Shown: positions 50,040 through 58,400 of the stretch, piece after piece
Layout of the letters: each line of letters begins with the position of its first letter
Position numbering within the stretch: the stretch's first letter is position 1
Notes under the pieces: model-generated
Databases searched by the model: none
What the model was told of the DNA's origin: nothing
Seen by the model: only the letters and a program-made list of their open reading frames with translations
Made by a program: the position numbers and the translations under genes
Source of the DNA: Cohnella thailandensis
GTDB lineage: Bacteria > Bacillota > Bacilli > Paenibacillales > Paenibacillaceae
Direction of reading: 5' to 3'
Length of the DNA stretch: 64,000 bases
Assembly: GCF_014212135.1 (NCBI RefSeq)
Contig: NZ_JACJVQ010000019.1
Location: forward strand, 248,001 to 312,000

Positions 50040-51629
50040 ATGAAGTGGTTCACGAATCTCAAAACGAGCGCTAAACTCATTTCTTCCTTTCTAACGATCG
50101 CCGTGCTGCTTGCCGGCGTAGGGGTTTATGGAATCGTCAATTTGAACAAAATGAACGACAGCTTGGATTTTATGTACGAAGGCAATCTGGTGTCCGTCGT
50201 CAATCTGGTCGAGGCGAAAGCGAGCGTCAACGAAATTCGCAAAGTGATGCGCGATCTTTATATCGATCAGACCGACGATCAAATCAAGAACAGGCAGAAG
50301 CAGTTGGAAGGGTATATCCAATCGGTGGAACAGAAGATGGGCGAGTTCTCCAAGACATGGCAAAGCGACGAATCTCTGAAGATTTACGCCGATTACGACG
50401 GCAATTGGAAGTCCTACCTGGACAGTATCCGATTGGGCTCCCAATTGGCTCAAGAAAACAAAGACGCCGAATTGATTGCCTTAATCAACGGGGACATGGA
50501 TAAGGAATCGACGGCCCTCCGCAAAGTGCTGGACGATTTGATTCAAGTGAATATGTCCGACGCCGAGCAATCCAAAACGGACGGCAACGAGCTGTTCCAG
50601 ACGAGCAGGAATATCACCTATGCCGTGATCGTCGCGGCGGTTATCGTCTGCATATTGCTGGGCTACTTTATTTCCCGCATCATCTCCAAGCCTCTGAAGG
50701 AAGTCGTCCGGCTCGTTCAGAAGGTCGCGAGCGGAGATTTGACGGAGACGACCGATTATCGGGCCAAGGACGAAGTAGGCGCCGTGGCGGAAGCCACGAA
50801 CGACATGGTTGCCAGGCTGCGAACCATCGTCGGAAGCATCAGCGTTTCCTCGCACGGAGTCGCCGCCGCCGCCGAGCAAATCTCGTCCAGCACGGAAGAA
50901 ATCGCGAACGGTTCCGCCGAGCAAGCATCTTCCGCCCAGATGATCAGCGAGCTGTTCTCGGAGCTGTCGTCGGCCATTCATTCGGTGGCGCAAAATACCG
51001 AGCAGGCGGCCGAGATCTCGGATCGCACGATCGAAACCGCGAAACAAGGAAGCCGGATCATCGAGTCTTCCATGAAGAGCATGAACGAGGTCCGCACGCA
51101 GATGACCCGACTGGAAGAGGATTCCGGGAAAATCGGCAACATTATCGAAGTCATCGAAGACATCGCCGAGCAGACCAACCTTCTCGCGCTGAACGCCGCG
51201 ATCGAGGCTGCCCGCGCGGGCGAACAAGGTAGAGGCTTCGCGGTCGTCGCCGACGAGGTGCGGAAGCTTGCCGAGAGAAGCGGCAATGCGACGAAGCAGA
51301 TTGCCGTCATCGTCCGAGGCATGCAGGAGAACACCCGGGAGAGCGTTCAAGCGTTCGAACAAAGTTCCGACCTGTCGAGGAAGACGGGAGAATCGTTCCA
51401 ATCGATCGCCGAGATGGTCAATTTCGCCGGAGAGAAGGTGTCGGAGATCGCGGCGGCAAGCGAGGAGCAGGCCGCTCAGTCCTCCAGCGTGCTCTTGTCG
51501 GTGGAAACCATCTCTTCGGCAGCGCAGCAATCCGCGGCAAGCAGCGAGGAGACGGCGGCAACCGCCCAATCGCTCGCGCAGCTCGCGGAAGATTTGCAGC
51601 AATCCGTCAAGGCATTTAAATTGGCGTAA
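50040..51629 (+). CDS. Methyl-accepting chemotaxis protein
   Basis: A 529-residue receptor. TM1 is at about 11-33, followed by an extracellular four-helix-bundle sensor (about 35-185, 4HB_MCP-type), then TM2 at about 191-213 (YAVIVAAVIVCILLGYFI), HAMP (about 214-267) and a long signalling coiled coil. The conserved tip is EDIAEQTNLLALNAAIEAARAGEQGRGFAVVADEVRKLAERS, with QA-rich methylation helices on either side. Ligand unknown. CGAGGTGACATCTTAG stands before the ATG. No che or fla genes are nearby. Confidence 0.94.
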   Translation: MKWFTNLKTSAKLISSFLTIAVLLAGVGVYGIVNLNKMNDSLDFMYEGNLVSVVNLVEAKASVNEIRKVMRDLYIDQTDDQIKNRQKQLEGYIQSVEQKMGEFSKTWQSDESLKIYADYDGNWKSYLDSIRLGSQLAQENKDAELIALINGDMDKESTALRKVLDDLIQVNMSDAEQSKTDGNELFQTSRNITYAVIVAAVIVCILLGYFISRIISKPLKEVVRLVQKVASGDLTETTDYRAKDEVGAVAEATNDMVARLRTIVGSISVSSHGVAAAAEQISSSTEEIANGSAEQASSAQMISELFSELSSAIHSVAQNTEQAAEISDRTIETAKQGSRIIESSMKSMNEVRTQMTRLEEDSGKIGNIIEVIEDIAEQTNLLALNAAIEAARAGEQGRGFAVVADEVRKLAERSGNATKQIAVIVRGMQENTRESVQAFEQSSDLSRKTGESFQSIAEMVNFAGEKVSEIAAASEEQAAQSSSVLLSVETISSAAQQSAASSEETAATAQSLAQLAEDLQQSVKAFKLA

Positions 51630-51677
51630 GGGAAGCTTCTCTTGAAGGGAAAACAGAATAGAAGGCCATCCTACGCG

Positions 51678-51705
51678 AACACGCCGGCATCGGCGTGTTT
51701 TTTTT
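51678..51705 (+). terminator. Intrinsic terminator of the chemoreceptor gene
   Basis: AACACGCCG (51678-51686), loop GCAT, CGGCGTGTT (51691-51699), then a run of T. Confidence 0.95.
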
Positions 51706-51888
51706 GCGCCATTTTGTGAAAATCCTCCAATAAGAAGAAGGTTGTTGTTATAAAACCTAACCAATCGAAGTGAAAAACATGGTTGATTGCTAGTTTAATG
51801 TTAGTATATATTACATAATATAAACGAGAAATTCTATTGTTTATCGCCAATAGGAGAGAATATCATCAGGGTGATTGGAGTTATGTCA

Positions 51889-53067
51889 ATGAATCAGACA
51901 AGAGCGCTTCTCTTTTCTACCGTCGCAATGACCCTCTCGTTCATGATCTGGTCGGTATTCGCGCCGATCGCCGGGCAAATTCAAGAGCTGTACAACCTGA
52001 GCACCCTCGAGAAGAGCGTGCTGATCGCGACGCCCGTGCTGCTCGGCTCGATCATGCGGATTCCGATGGGCATCCTTACGGACCGATACGGCGGCAAAAA
52101 GGTATTCACGCTCACCATGCTGTTCCTGACCGTGCCGACGGTCGCGGCCGGGTTCGCCGACTCGTATATCGGACTTCTGATTTGCGCGCTATTCATCGGC
52201 ATGGCGGGCACCACCTTCGCCATTTCCATCGCGTTCGTATCCAGGTGGTATCCGCCCGAGCGCCAGGGATTCATTCTGGGCATTGCCGGACTCGGCAACC
52301 TGGGAAGCGCGGGCGCGAACTTCCTTCTGCCGTCCGTTTACTCGTCGCTTGGCATCTCGTGGGTTTTCTTCTCTTTGGCGATCGTCATCGGGATCATGGC
52401 GCTGGCGTTCCGCTCGTTCACCCAGGATCCGCCTAAACCGGCGGAGCCCAAAACCTTAAAGCAATCGTTGTCCGTAACGAAGCATAAATCGACCTGGTTC
52501 CTATCCGTCTATTACTTTCTGACCTTCGGCGGCTTCGTTACCTTCAGCAACTATTTGCCGACCCTGCTCAAGGATTTGTTCCGGATGAACGCCCTGGAAG
52601 CGGGAATGGGAACGGCCGGGTTCGTCTTGGCCGCCACGCTGATTCGGCCGGCAGGCGGATCGTTAGCCGACCGATTCGGCAGCAAACGGGTGCTGAACGT
52701 CGTGTTCCTCGGAATCCTGGCAATCGCAATCGTGTTGTCCGCGACGCTCGAATCGCTCCCCGTATTCCTAGCATTGTGCGTTCTTCTCGCTTTCTTGCTA
52801 GGTTTAGGGAACGGGGCCGTGTTCAAACTGGTACCCGAGGTGTCCTCCGGCAATACGGGAGCGGTTACGGGGTTCGTCGGAGCGGCGGGCGGCATCGGCG
52901 GGTTCTTCCCGCCGATCGTGCTCGGGATGGTCAAGGATACGACCAGCCACTATAATTTAGCGTTTGCCTTTATGGTTATCTTTGCCTTGATCTGTCTCTT
53001 TCTTAACTTCTCCGGCGTGAAGCCGAAGCAGCCCGGAGTTCGGAAGAAGCTGGAATATTCGGCCTAG
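51889..53067 (+). CDS. MFS transporter, NarK-like nitrate/nitrite family
   Basis: A 392-residue transporter with about 12 helices. The NNP-family-like motifs are FAPIAGQI in helix 1, MGILTDRYGGKKVFT, GIAGLGNLGSAGANF (nitrate-signature-like glycine-rich stretch) and GAVTGFVGAAGGIGGFFPP in the second half. In-frame starts GTG 51871, ATG 51883 and ATG 51889 are possible; TTGGAG eight bp before 51889 favours the last. It probably moves nitrate or nitrite. The FNT channel at 25.4 kb is a possible functional companion, but I see no Fnr box here. Confidence 0.85.
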   Translation: MNQTRALLFSTVAMTLSFMIWSVFAPIAGQIQELYNLSTLEKSVLIATPVLLGSIMRIPMGILTDRYGGKKVFTLTMLFLTVPTVAAGFADSYIGLLICALFIGMAGTTFAISIAFVSRWYPPERQGFILGIAGLGNLGSAGANFLLPSVYSSLGISWVFFSLAIVIGIMALAFRSFTQDPPKPAEPKTLKQSLSVTKHKSTWFLSVYYFLTFGGFVTFSNYLPTLLKDLFRMNALEAGMGTAGFVLAATLIRPAGGSLADRFGSKRVLNVVFLGILAIAIVLSATLESLPVFLALCVLLAFLLGLGNGAVFKLVPEVSSGNTGAVTGFVGAAGGIGGFFPPIVLGMVKDTTSHYNLAFAFMVIFALICLFLNFSGVKPKQPGVRKKLEYSA

Positions 53068-53137
53068 TCTCCGTGAGAGACAAATTGACAATCATGCGGA
53101 GCTTGTAGATAATGGAGATTAATTAGAGAGTCGGGGA

Positions 53138-53194
53138 AGCACCTCACAAAGACAGACACGATTTGTGTTTCTTTGATGGGGTGCTATTTTTATT
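53138..53194 (+). terminator. Long hairpin with T-run between the NarK-like and Uma2 genes
   Basis: AGCACC (53138-53143) pairs with GGTGCT (53180-53185), with further CAAAGA/TCTTTG and ACAC/GTGT pairing inside; ATTTTTATT follows. Terminator of the transporter gene or attenuator of the next gene. Confidence 0.75.
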
Positions 53195-53213
53195 GCTAGC
53201 GGGAGGGATAGGA

Positions 53214-53798
53214 ATGGATTCTAAGAAGAAGGAGCCGGATCGCGTTCGGGAAGGGCAGGTCACGTACGAGATCTACGCGGAGATGCCGGACGACGGGCAG
53301 CGGTACGAGATTATCGACGGGGTGCTGGAGATGATGACCCCCGGGCCATCAACTTCCCATCAATCGATCGGAGGGGAAATGGAGTATATTCTCAAACTAA
53401 GCTGCAAGCCGGACTATATCATCCTTCGCGCTCCTCTCGATGTGATTTTGAGCAAGACGAACGTGCTGCAGCCTGACTTGCTCATGATTCATCGCAGTCG
53501 GATATCCATCGTATCGGAACGCGGAATCGAAGGGGCTCCGGATCTCGTCGCGGAGATTCTATCCCCCAGTTCGAGGAAGAGGGATAGAGTGGTCAAATCC
53601 AAGGTCTATGCGAAGCATGGCGTTCCGGAGTATTGGATCGTCGACGCGGCGACGAAGACGTTGGAGCAATATCGACTGGCCGATAGCGGGCATTACGAAT
53701 TGTTGAATTTGTTCAACGGCGAGGACACCGTCGTTTCGGACAAGCTGCCATGCGTATCTTTTCGGCTAAGCGATATTTTCCAAGACATTTGGCAGTAG
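53214..53798 (+). CDS. Uma2 family (DUF820) PDDEXK nuclease-fold protein
   Basis: A 194-residue restriction-endonuclease-like protein. The core has YEIIDGVLEMMTPGPSTSHQ, then LQPDLLMI (PD motif), VAEILSPSSRKRD (ExL) and the KYAxHGVPEYWIVD equivalent KVYAKHGVPEYWIVDAA. Families of this type are multi-copy in some bacteria and their role is not established. GGGAGGGATAGGA stands before ATG 53214. An upstream in-frame ATG at 53163 lies inside the terminator hairpin and is rejected. Confidence 0.88.
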   Translation: MDSKKKEPDRVREGQVTYEIYAEMPDDGQRYEIIDGVLEMMTPGPSTSHQSIGGEMEYILKLSCKPDYIILRAPLDVILSKTNVLQPDLLMIHRSRISIVSERGIEGAPDLVAEILSPSSRKRDRVVKSKVYAKHGVPEYWIVDAATKTLEQYRLADSGHYELLNLFNGEDTVVSDKLPCVSFRLSDIFQDIWQ

Positions 53799-53827
53799 CA
53801 ATGGCGGGCATGGACGATGTCTTTGCG

Positions 53828-53851
53828 CAACCCGATTGGGGTTGTTTTTTT
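53828..53851 (+). terminator. Intrinsic terminator of the Uma2 gene
   Basis: CAACCC (53828-53833), loop GATTG, GGGTTG (53839-53844), then seven T. Confidence 0.88.
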
Positions 53852-53890
53852 CTTTTCGCGTGCTGTCGATTCTTGAAAGGGAGAATCTGG

Positions 53891-53995
53891 ATGTTTCACG
53901 TGAAGCGGCGGATTGCGCCAGGTTTCGAACCGGATAGAGGGCTTCTCGAGTCATTCAGACAACCGATTCGTATCCGAGCGGGGATTCCCTTATAA
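53891..53995 (+). CDS. Candidate small ORF (34 aa) beginning with a parS-like sequence
   Basis: ATG 53891 follows AAAGGGAG by 7 bp and opens MFHVKRRIAPGFEPDR..., a basic 34-residue peptide without recognisable domain. Its first codons are TGTTTCACGTGAAGCG, which match the Firmicute parS consensus TGTTTCACGTGAAACA at 14 of 16 bases. The stop overlaps a TATAAT at 53991-53996 that probably serves the aspartase gene. The peptide may or may not be made. Confidence 0.4.
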   Translation: MFHVKRRIAPGFEPDRGLLESFRQPIRIRAGIPL

Positions 53996-53996
53996 T
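53991..53996 (+). promoter_or_regulatory. Candidate -10 of the aspartase gene
   Basis: Consensus TATAAT about 48 bp before the GTG start; the -35 (TTCGTA, 18 bp upstream) is poor. Confidence 0.45.
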
Positions 53997-54043
53997 GGAG
54001 GGTGTAGTGGAAGTTATCATCGGTCGATCAAGGGGGCATTCTG

Positions 54044-55480
54044 GTGGATTTCCGTGTCGAGAAGGATTTTCTGGGTGAGAAACAGGTTCCGAAGGCGGCC
54101 TATTACGGTATTCAGACTTTAAGAGCGGTAGAGAACTTTCCGATCACGGGCGTGCCGATTCATGGCGAGCTGATCGAGGCGCTGGCGCACGTGAAGAGCG
54201 CAGCGGCCCTGGCGAACAAGAAGACGAGAATGCTGCCGGCCGCCATCGCGGACGCCATCGTCCAGGCGGCGAACGAGGTCGCTCAAGGCGGTTTCGCGGA
54301 ACAATTCATCGTGGATTCGATTCAAGGAGGCGCCGGAACGTCGATCAACATGAACATGAACGAGGTTCTGGCGAACCGCGCCTTGGAGATTCTTGGGCGG
54401 CAGAAGGGCGAGTACTTCCATTGCAGCCCGAACAATCACGTCAACATGTCGCAGTCGACGAACGACGCGATTCCGACGGCTATTCGCCTGGCGGCTTATA
54501 AATTGACCAATAGACTGACGGAGACGCTTGCTCAGCTGAAGTCGGCATTGGAGGATAAAGAGAAGCAGTTCGACGACGTTATCAAAATGGGGCGAACGCA
54601 TCTGCAGGATGCCGTGCCGATCCGGATGGGACAGCAGTTCGGAGCTTACGCGGCGGTCATCGGACGGGATATCGGACGGATCGCCAGGGCGGCGGACAGC
54701 CTCCTCGCGGTGAACATGGGCGCGACCGCCGTCGGTACGGGCCTCAACGCGAAGCCGGAATATATCGAAGAAGTCGTCCGGCTGATGGCCGCCGACTTCG
54801 GCATTCCGATCCACGCCGCGGCGAATTTGGTCGATGCGACTCAGAATACGGACGCCTACACCGAGCTGTCCGCGTCGCTTAAAGTTTGCGCGGTGAACCT
54901 GTCCAAGATCGCGAACGACATTCGCTTGATGGCTTCGGGCCCGCGCGCGGGACTAAGCGAGATCCATCTGCCGGAGAGACAGCCCGGTTCCTCTATCATG
55001 CCGGGCAAGGTGAACCCGGTCATGGCGGAGGTCGTCAACCAGGCCGCGTTCCAGATTATCGGCAACGACCATACGATCTGCCTCGCATCCGAAGCGGGAC
55101 AATTCGAGCTGAACGTGATGGGACCGGTGCTCGCCTTTAACCTGCTGCAGTCGCTCAAGATCCTGCGCAACGCCGTCGACGTCTTTATCCGCTACGCGCT
55201 TGTCGGCATGGAAGCGAACCGGGACCGCTGCGCGGCCTACGTTCACGACAGCTTCGGCATCGTGACGGCGCTTAACCCTCACCTCGGCTACGAGGTGGCG
55301 GCAGGCTTGGTGAAAGAAGCTCTGCGAACCGGCATTCCGATCAAGGAGCTCATTCTGGAGAAGCATCTTCTCACGAAGGAGGAGATGGACGTGATCCTCG
55401 ATCCGATCCAGATGACGACACCGGGCATCGCGGGGGAGTGGCTCATTACGGGCCGCGACGATATCGAAGGAAATCCTTAA
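54044..55480 (+). CDS. aspA: Aspartate ammonia-lyase
   Basis: A 478-residue member of the fumarase/aspartase superfamily, converting L-aspartate to fumarate plus ammonia. The superfamily signature is GSSIMPGKVNPV, with the catalytic Ser loop. Other conserved blocks are IQGGAGTSINMNMNEVLANRA, SPNNHVNMSQSTNDAIPTA and GRTHLQDAVPI. The N-terminal FRVEKDFLGEKQVP and RYALVGMEANRDRC near the end favour aspartase over fumarase C. Start GTG with AGGGGG eight bp upstream. Ends 17 bp before the helicase gene. Confidence 0.9.
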   Translation: MDFRVEKDFLGEKQVPKAAYYGIQTLRAVENFPITGVPIHGELIEALAHVKSAAALANKKTRMLPAAIADAIVQAANEVAQGGFAEQFIVDSIQGGAGTSINMNMNEVLANRALEILGRQKGEYFHCSPNNHVNMSQSTNDAIPTAIRLAAYKLTNRLTETLAQLKSALEDKEKQFDDVIKMGRTHLQDAVPIRMGQQFGAYAAVIGRDIGRIARAADSLLAVNMGATAVGTGLNAKPEYIEEVVRLMAADFGIPIHAAANLVDATQNTDAYTELSASLKVCAVNLSKIANDIRLMASGPRAGLSEIHLPERQPGSSIMPGKVNPVMAEVVNQAAFQIIGNDHTICLASEAGQFELNVMGPVLAFNLLQSLKILRNAVDVFIRYALVGMEANRDRCAAYVHDSFGIVTALNPHLGYEVAAGLVKEALRTGIPIKELILEKHLLTKEEMDVILDPIQMTTPGIAGEWLITGRDDIEGNP

Positions 55481-55497
55481 AGACGGAGGCGATTCGA

Positions 55498-58400
55498 ATG
55501 AAGGCAACGGAGGAGGGATTGGCGAGGTTCCATCCCGTTCTGCGCGAATGGTTCGCGCGGACTTTCGGCGATCCGACCGACGTTCAGCTTCGCGCCTGGA
55601 AGGAGATCGAAGCCGGCAAGCATACGCTGATCGCGGCCCCGACGGGCTCGGGCAAGACGCTTGCCGCTTTGCTGCCCTGTCTGAATCGGATCGCTTCCGC
55701 AGGCGGCAAACCGAAGAAGGGCGTACGCGTCCTCTACATAACGCCTCTTAAAGCGTTGAATAACGACGTGCATCACCACGTGCTCGGCTTCGTTGACGAT
55801 CTGGCGGAAGTCGCCGAGCGGATGGAGCTACCCTGGCATGGAATCCGCAGCGCGGTGCGTACCGGAGATACGACTTCCAGCCAGAGGGCTTCGATGCTGC
55901 GCAACCCGCCGGATATTCTGGTGACGACCCCGGAATCGCTCTATTTGCTGCTCACCTCGGAGAAGGGGCGGGCGATTCTGAAGACGGTAGAGCAGCTTAT
56001 CGTCGACGAGATTCACGAGCTGGCGTCGGACAAGCGCGGCGCTCACCTGGCGCTGTCGATCGAGCGTCTGGCGGAATGGACGGAGCGGCCGATTCAGCGA
56101 ATCGGCGTGTCCGCGACGCAGAAGCCGCTGGAGCGGGTGGCCCGGTTCCTTGGCGGCTGGAAGGAGCAGACGGACGCTGCGGCATCGGGCGCGGCGATGG
56201 TTGATGACTCCGTCGAGCCGGCGAATTCGGAGGATATCCACCCTCTGGGATTCTCGCCGCGCGAAGTGGCGATCGTCGAGAGCGCGATGGAGAAGAAGCT
56301 GGAGCTGCTCGTCACGATGCCGGATCAGAATCAGCCTGTTCAATCGCGGGAGGGCGTATGGCTCCCGCTCTTGAACAGGTTGATGGAGCTGATGGGAGGC
56401 TGCCGGTCGGTGCTTCTCTTCGTCAACAGTCGCCGAATATGCGAGCGGCTATGCCTGCGGCTTAACGATCATGTCGGCTATGAGATGGCCCGATCGCACC
56501 ACGGCAGCATGTCCCGCGAGCGGCGCCTGGAGGTCGAGCAGCTGTTGAAGGACGGCGCCTTGCGCTGTCTCGTCGCGACTTCCTCGCTGGAGCTCGGCAT
56601 CGATGTCGGGCATGTCGATCTCGTTATCCAGATCGACTCCCCGCTGGAAGCGGCGCGCGGCATTCAACGGATCGGACGAGCCGGACACGCGGTCGGGCAG
56701 GCAAGCCGCGGCGTTATTCTGTCCAGGCAGCGCGGATTGCTGCCGGAGATCGCCGTGCTGAGCCGGTTGATCTCCGATCGGGAGATCGAGGAGATCCGGC
56801 TGCCGCGCTCGCCTATCGACGTCCTGTCGCAGCAGCTCGTCGGCATGGTCGTTCTCGAGGATCGTTCGCTTCGCGATATTCACCGTCTGCTTGTCCGCAG
56901 CGAGAGCTACCGGTCCTTGGCCTACGAACGGCTAGAGGAGATTATCCAGGTTCTCTCGGGAACGTATCCTTTCGTTCGTCCGCTGCTCGATTGGGATCCG
57001 GAGTCCGGGCGCGTCAGCGGCAGAAGCAATTCCGCCATGGCATCGGTCACCGGCGTGGGGACGATTCCGTCGACCGGCAATTACCCGGTTCACCATCTGG
57101 ACAGCCGGGTTCATCTGGGCGAGCTGGACGAGGAGTTTATCACGGAGAGCCGAGTCGGGGACGTGTTCCAGCTTGGAACGAGCTCGTGGATGATCCGCGA
57201 GATCAAGCAGGATCGGGTCTACGTGTCGGAAGCGGGCAATCGGTTCAGCGAGGTTCCGTTCTGGCGCGCCGAAGCCGGCGGCCGGTCGTTCGAGCTCGGG
57301 CTGAAGATAGGAGCGTTCGTCCAGGAGCTTGCGGACCGGCTTGGGAGTCCGAATGATGACGGGGAGTATTCGAAGGAACGCAAGGAACGGAGCTGCGGAT
57401 GGCTCGCCGATCAATACTCGATGGACGGAGAGAGCGCCGAAGCGCTAGTGGCTCTTATCGCCTCGCAGCGGGACTTCTGCGCGCTGCCGACGGATCGGAG
57501 AATCGTCATCGAATATTACAAGGACGTCATGAACCAGACTCACGTCGTCCTTCATAACTATTTCGGCCGTCAAGTGAACCGGGCTTGGCTGCTTGCGATC
57601 GAGAGGCAGCTGGAGCAGCTGCTTCCCTACCGGCTGTACGGCAACGCGAAGGATAACGGAATCGAGTTCGTGCTTCCGGAATGGGACCCCTCCTGGATAC
57701 AGGCGATTCGCCAAGTGTCCGCGGATCATCTGGAGAAGCTGCTGACGGAAGCGATAACCGGTTCGCCTCTTCTCGGACTCGCCTTCCGCCGTATCGCGGA
57801 GACGTCGCTGCTGCTGTCGAGAAGCTTTACCCGAACTCCGCTATGGCAGAAGAGGCTGCGGGGAGAGGAGCTGCTCCGGGCCGTCATGCCTTATGCGGAG
57901 CGGTTTCCGTATTTGCGGGAAGCGATGAGGGAGAGCCTGTTCGACTACTTGGACACGGAGAATCTCAAGCGCGTATTGGAAGCGATCCGATCCCAAGACA
58001 TGGAATTTATCGTCAAGGAGACTCCGCATCCGTCCGCGTTCGCCTCCCAGTTCCTCGCCGACTACGTCAACATGAGAATTTATGAAGGCGAAGGATTGGA
58101 CGATGCGATCAAGCTGCAGCTGTTGAACGTCAGCAAGGAGCTGGCCGGTCAGGTATTCGGGCAAGAGCAGCTTAGCGGAGCGATCCCTCCGTCCATCGTG
58201 GAAGCGGAGAGACGCCGGATCGAAGAGACGGATGCCGTGAAGGACGCGGACAGCCTGTATCGGCTCCTGAAGCAGAGCGGGGATAAGACGGCGGACGAGC
58301 TTCTCAAGAAGACGAACGACGCGCAAGTGCTTGCGTGGCTTGAGGAGCTGAAGAATCGCGGCCGCGCGAAGGAGATCGATCTGACCGAGGACGGCGAGCT

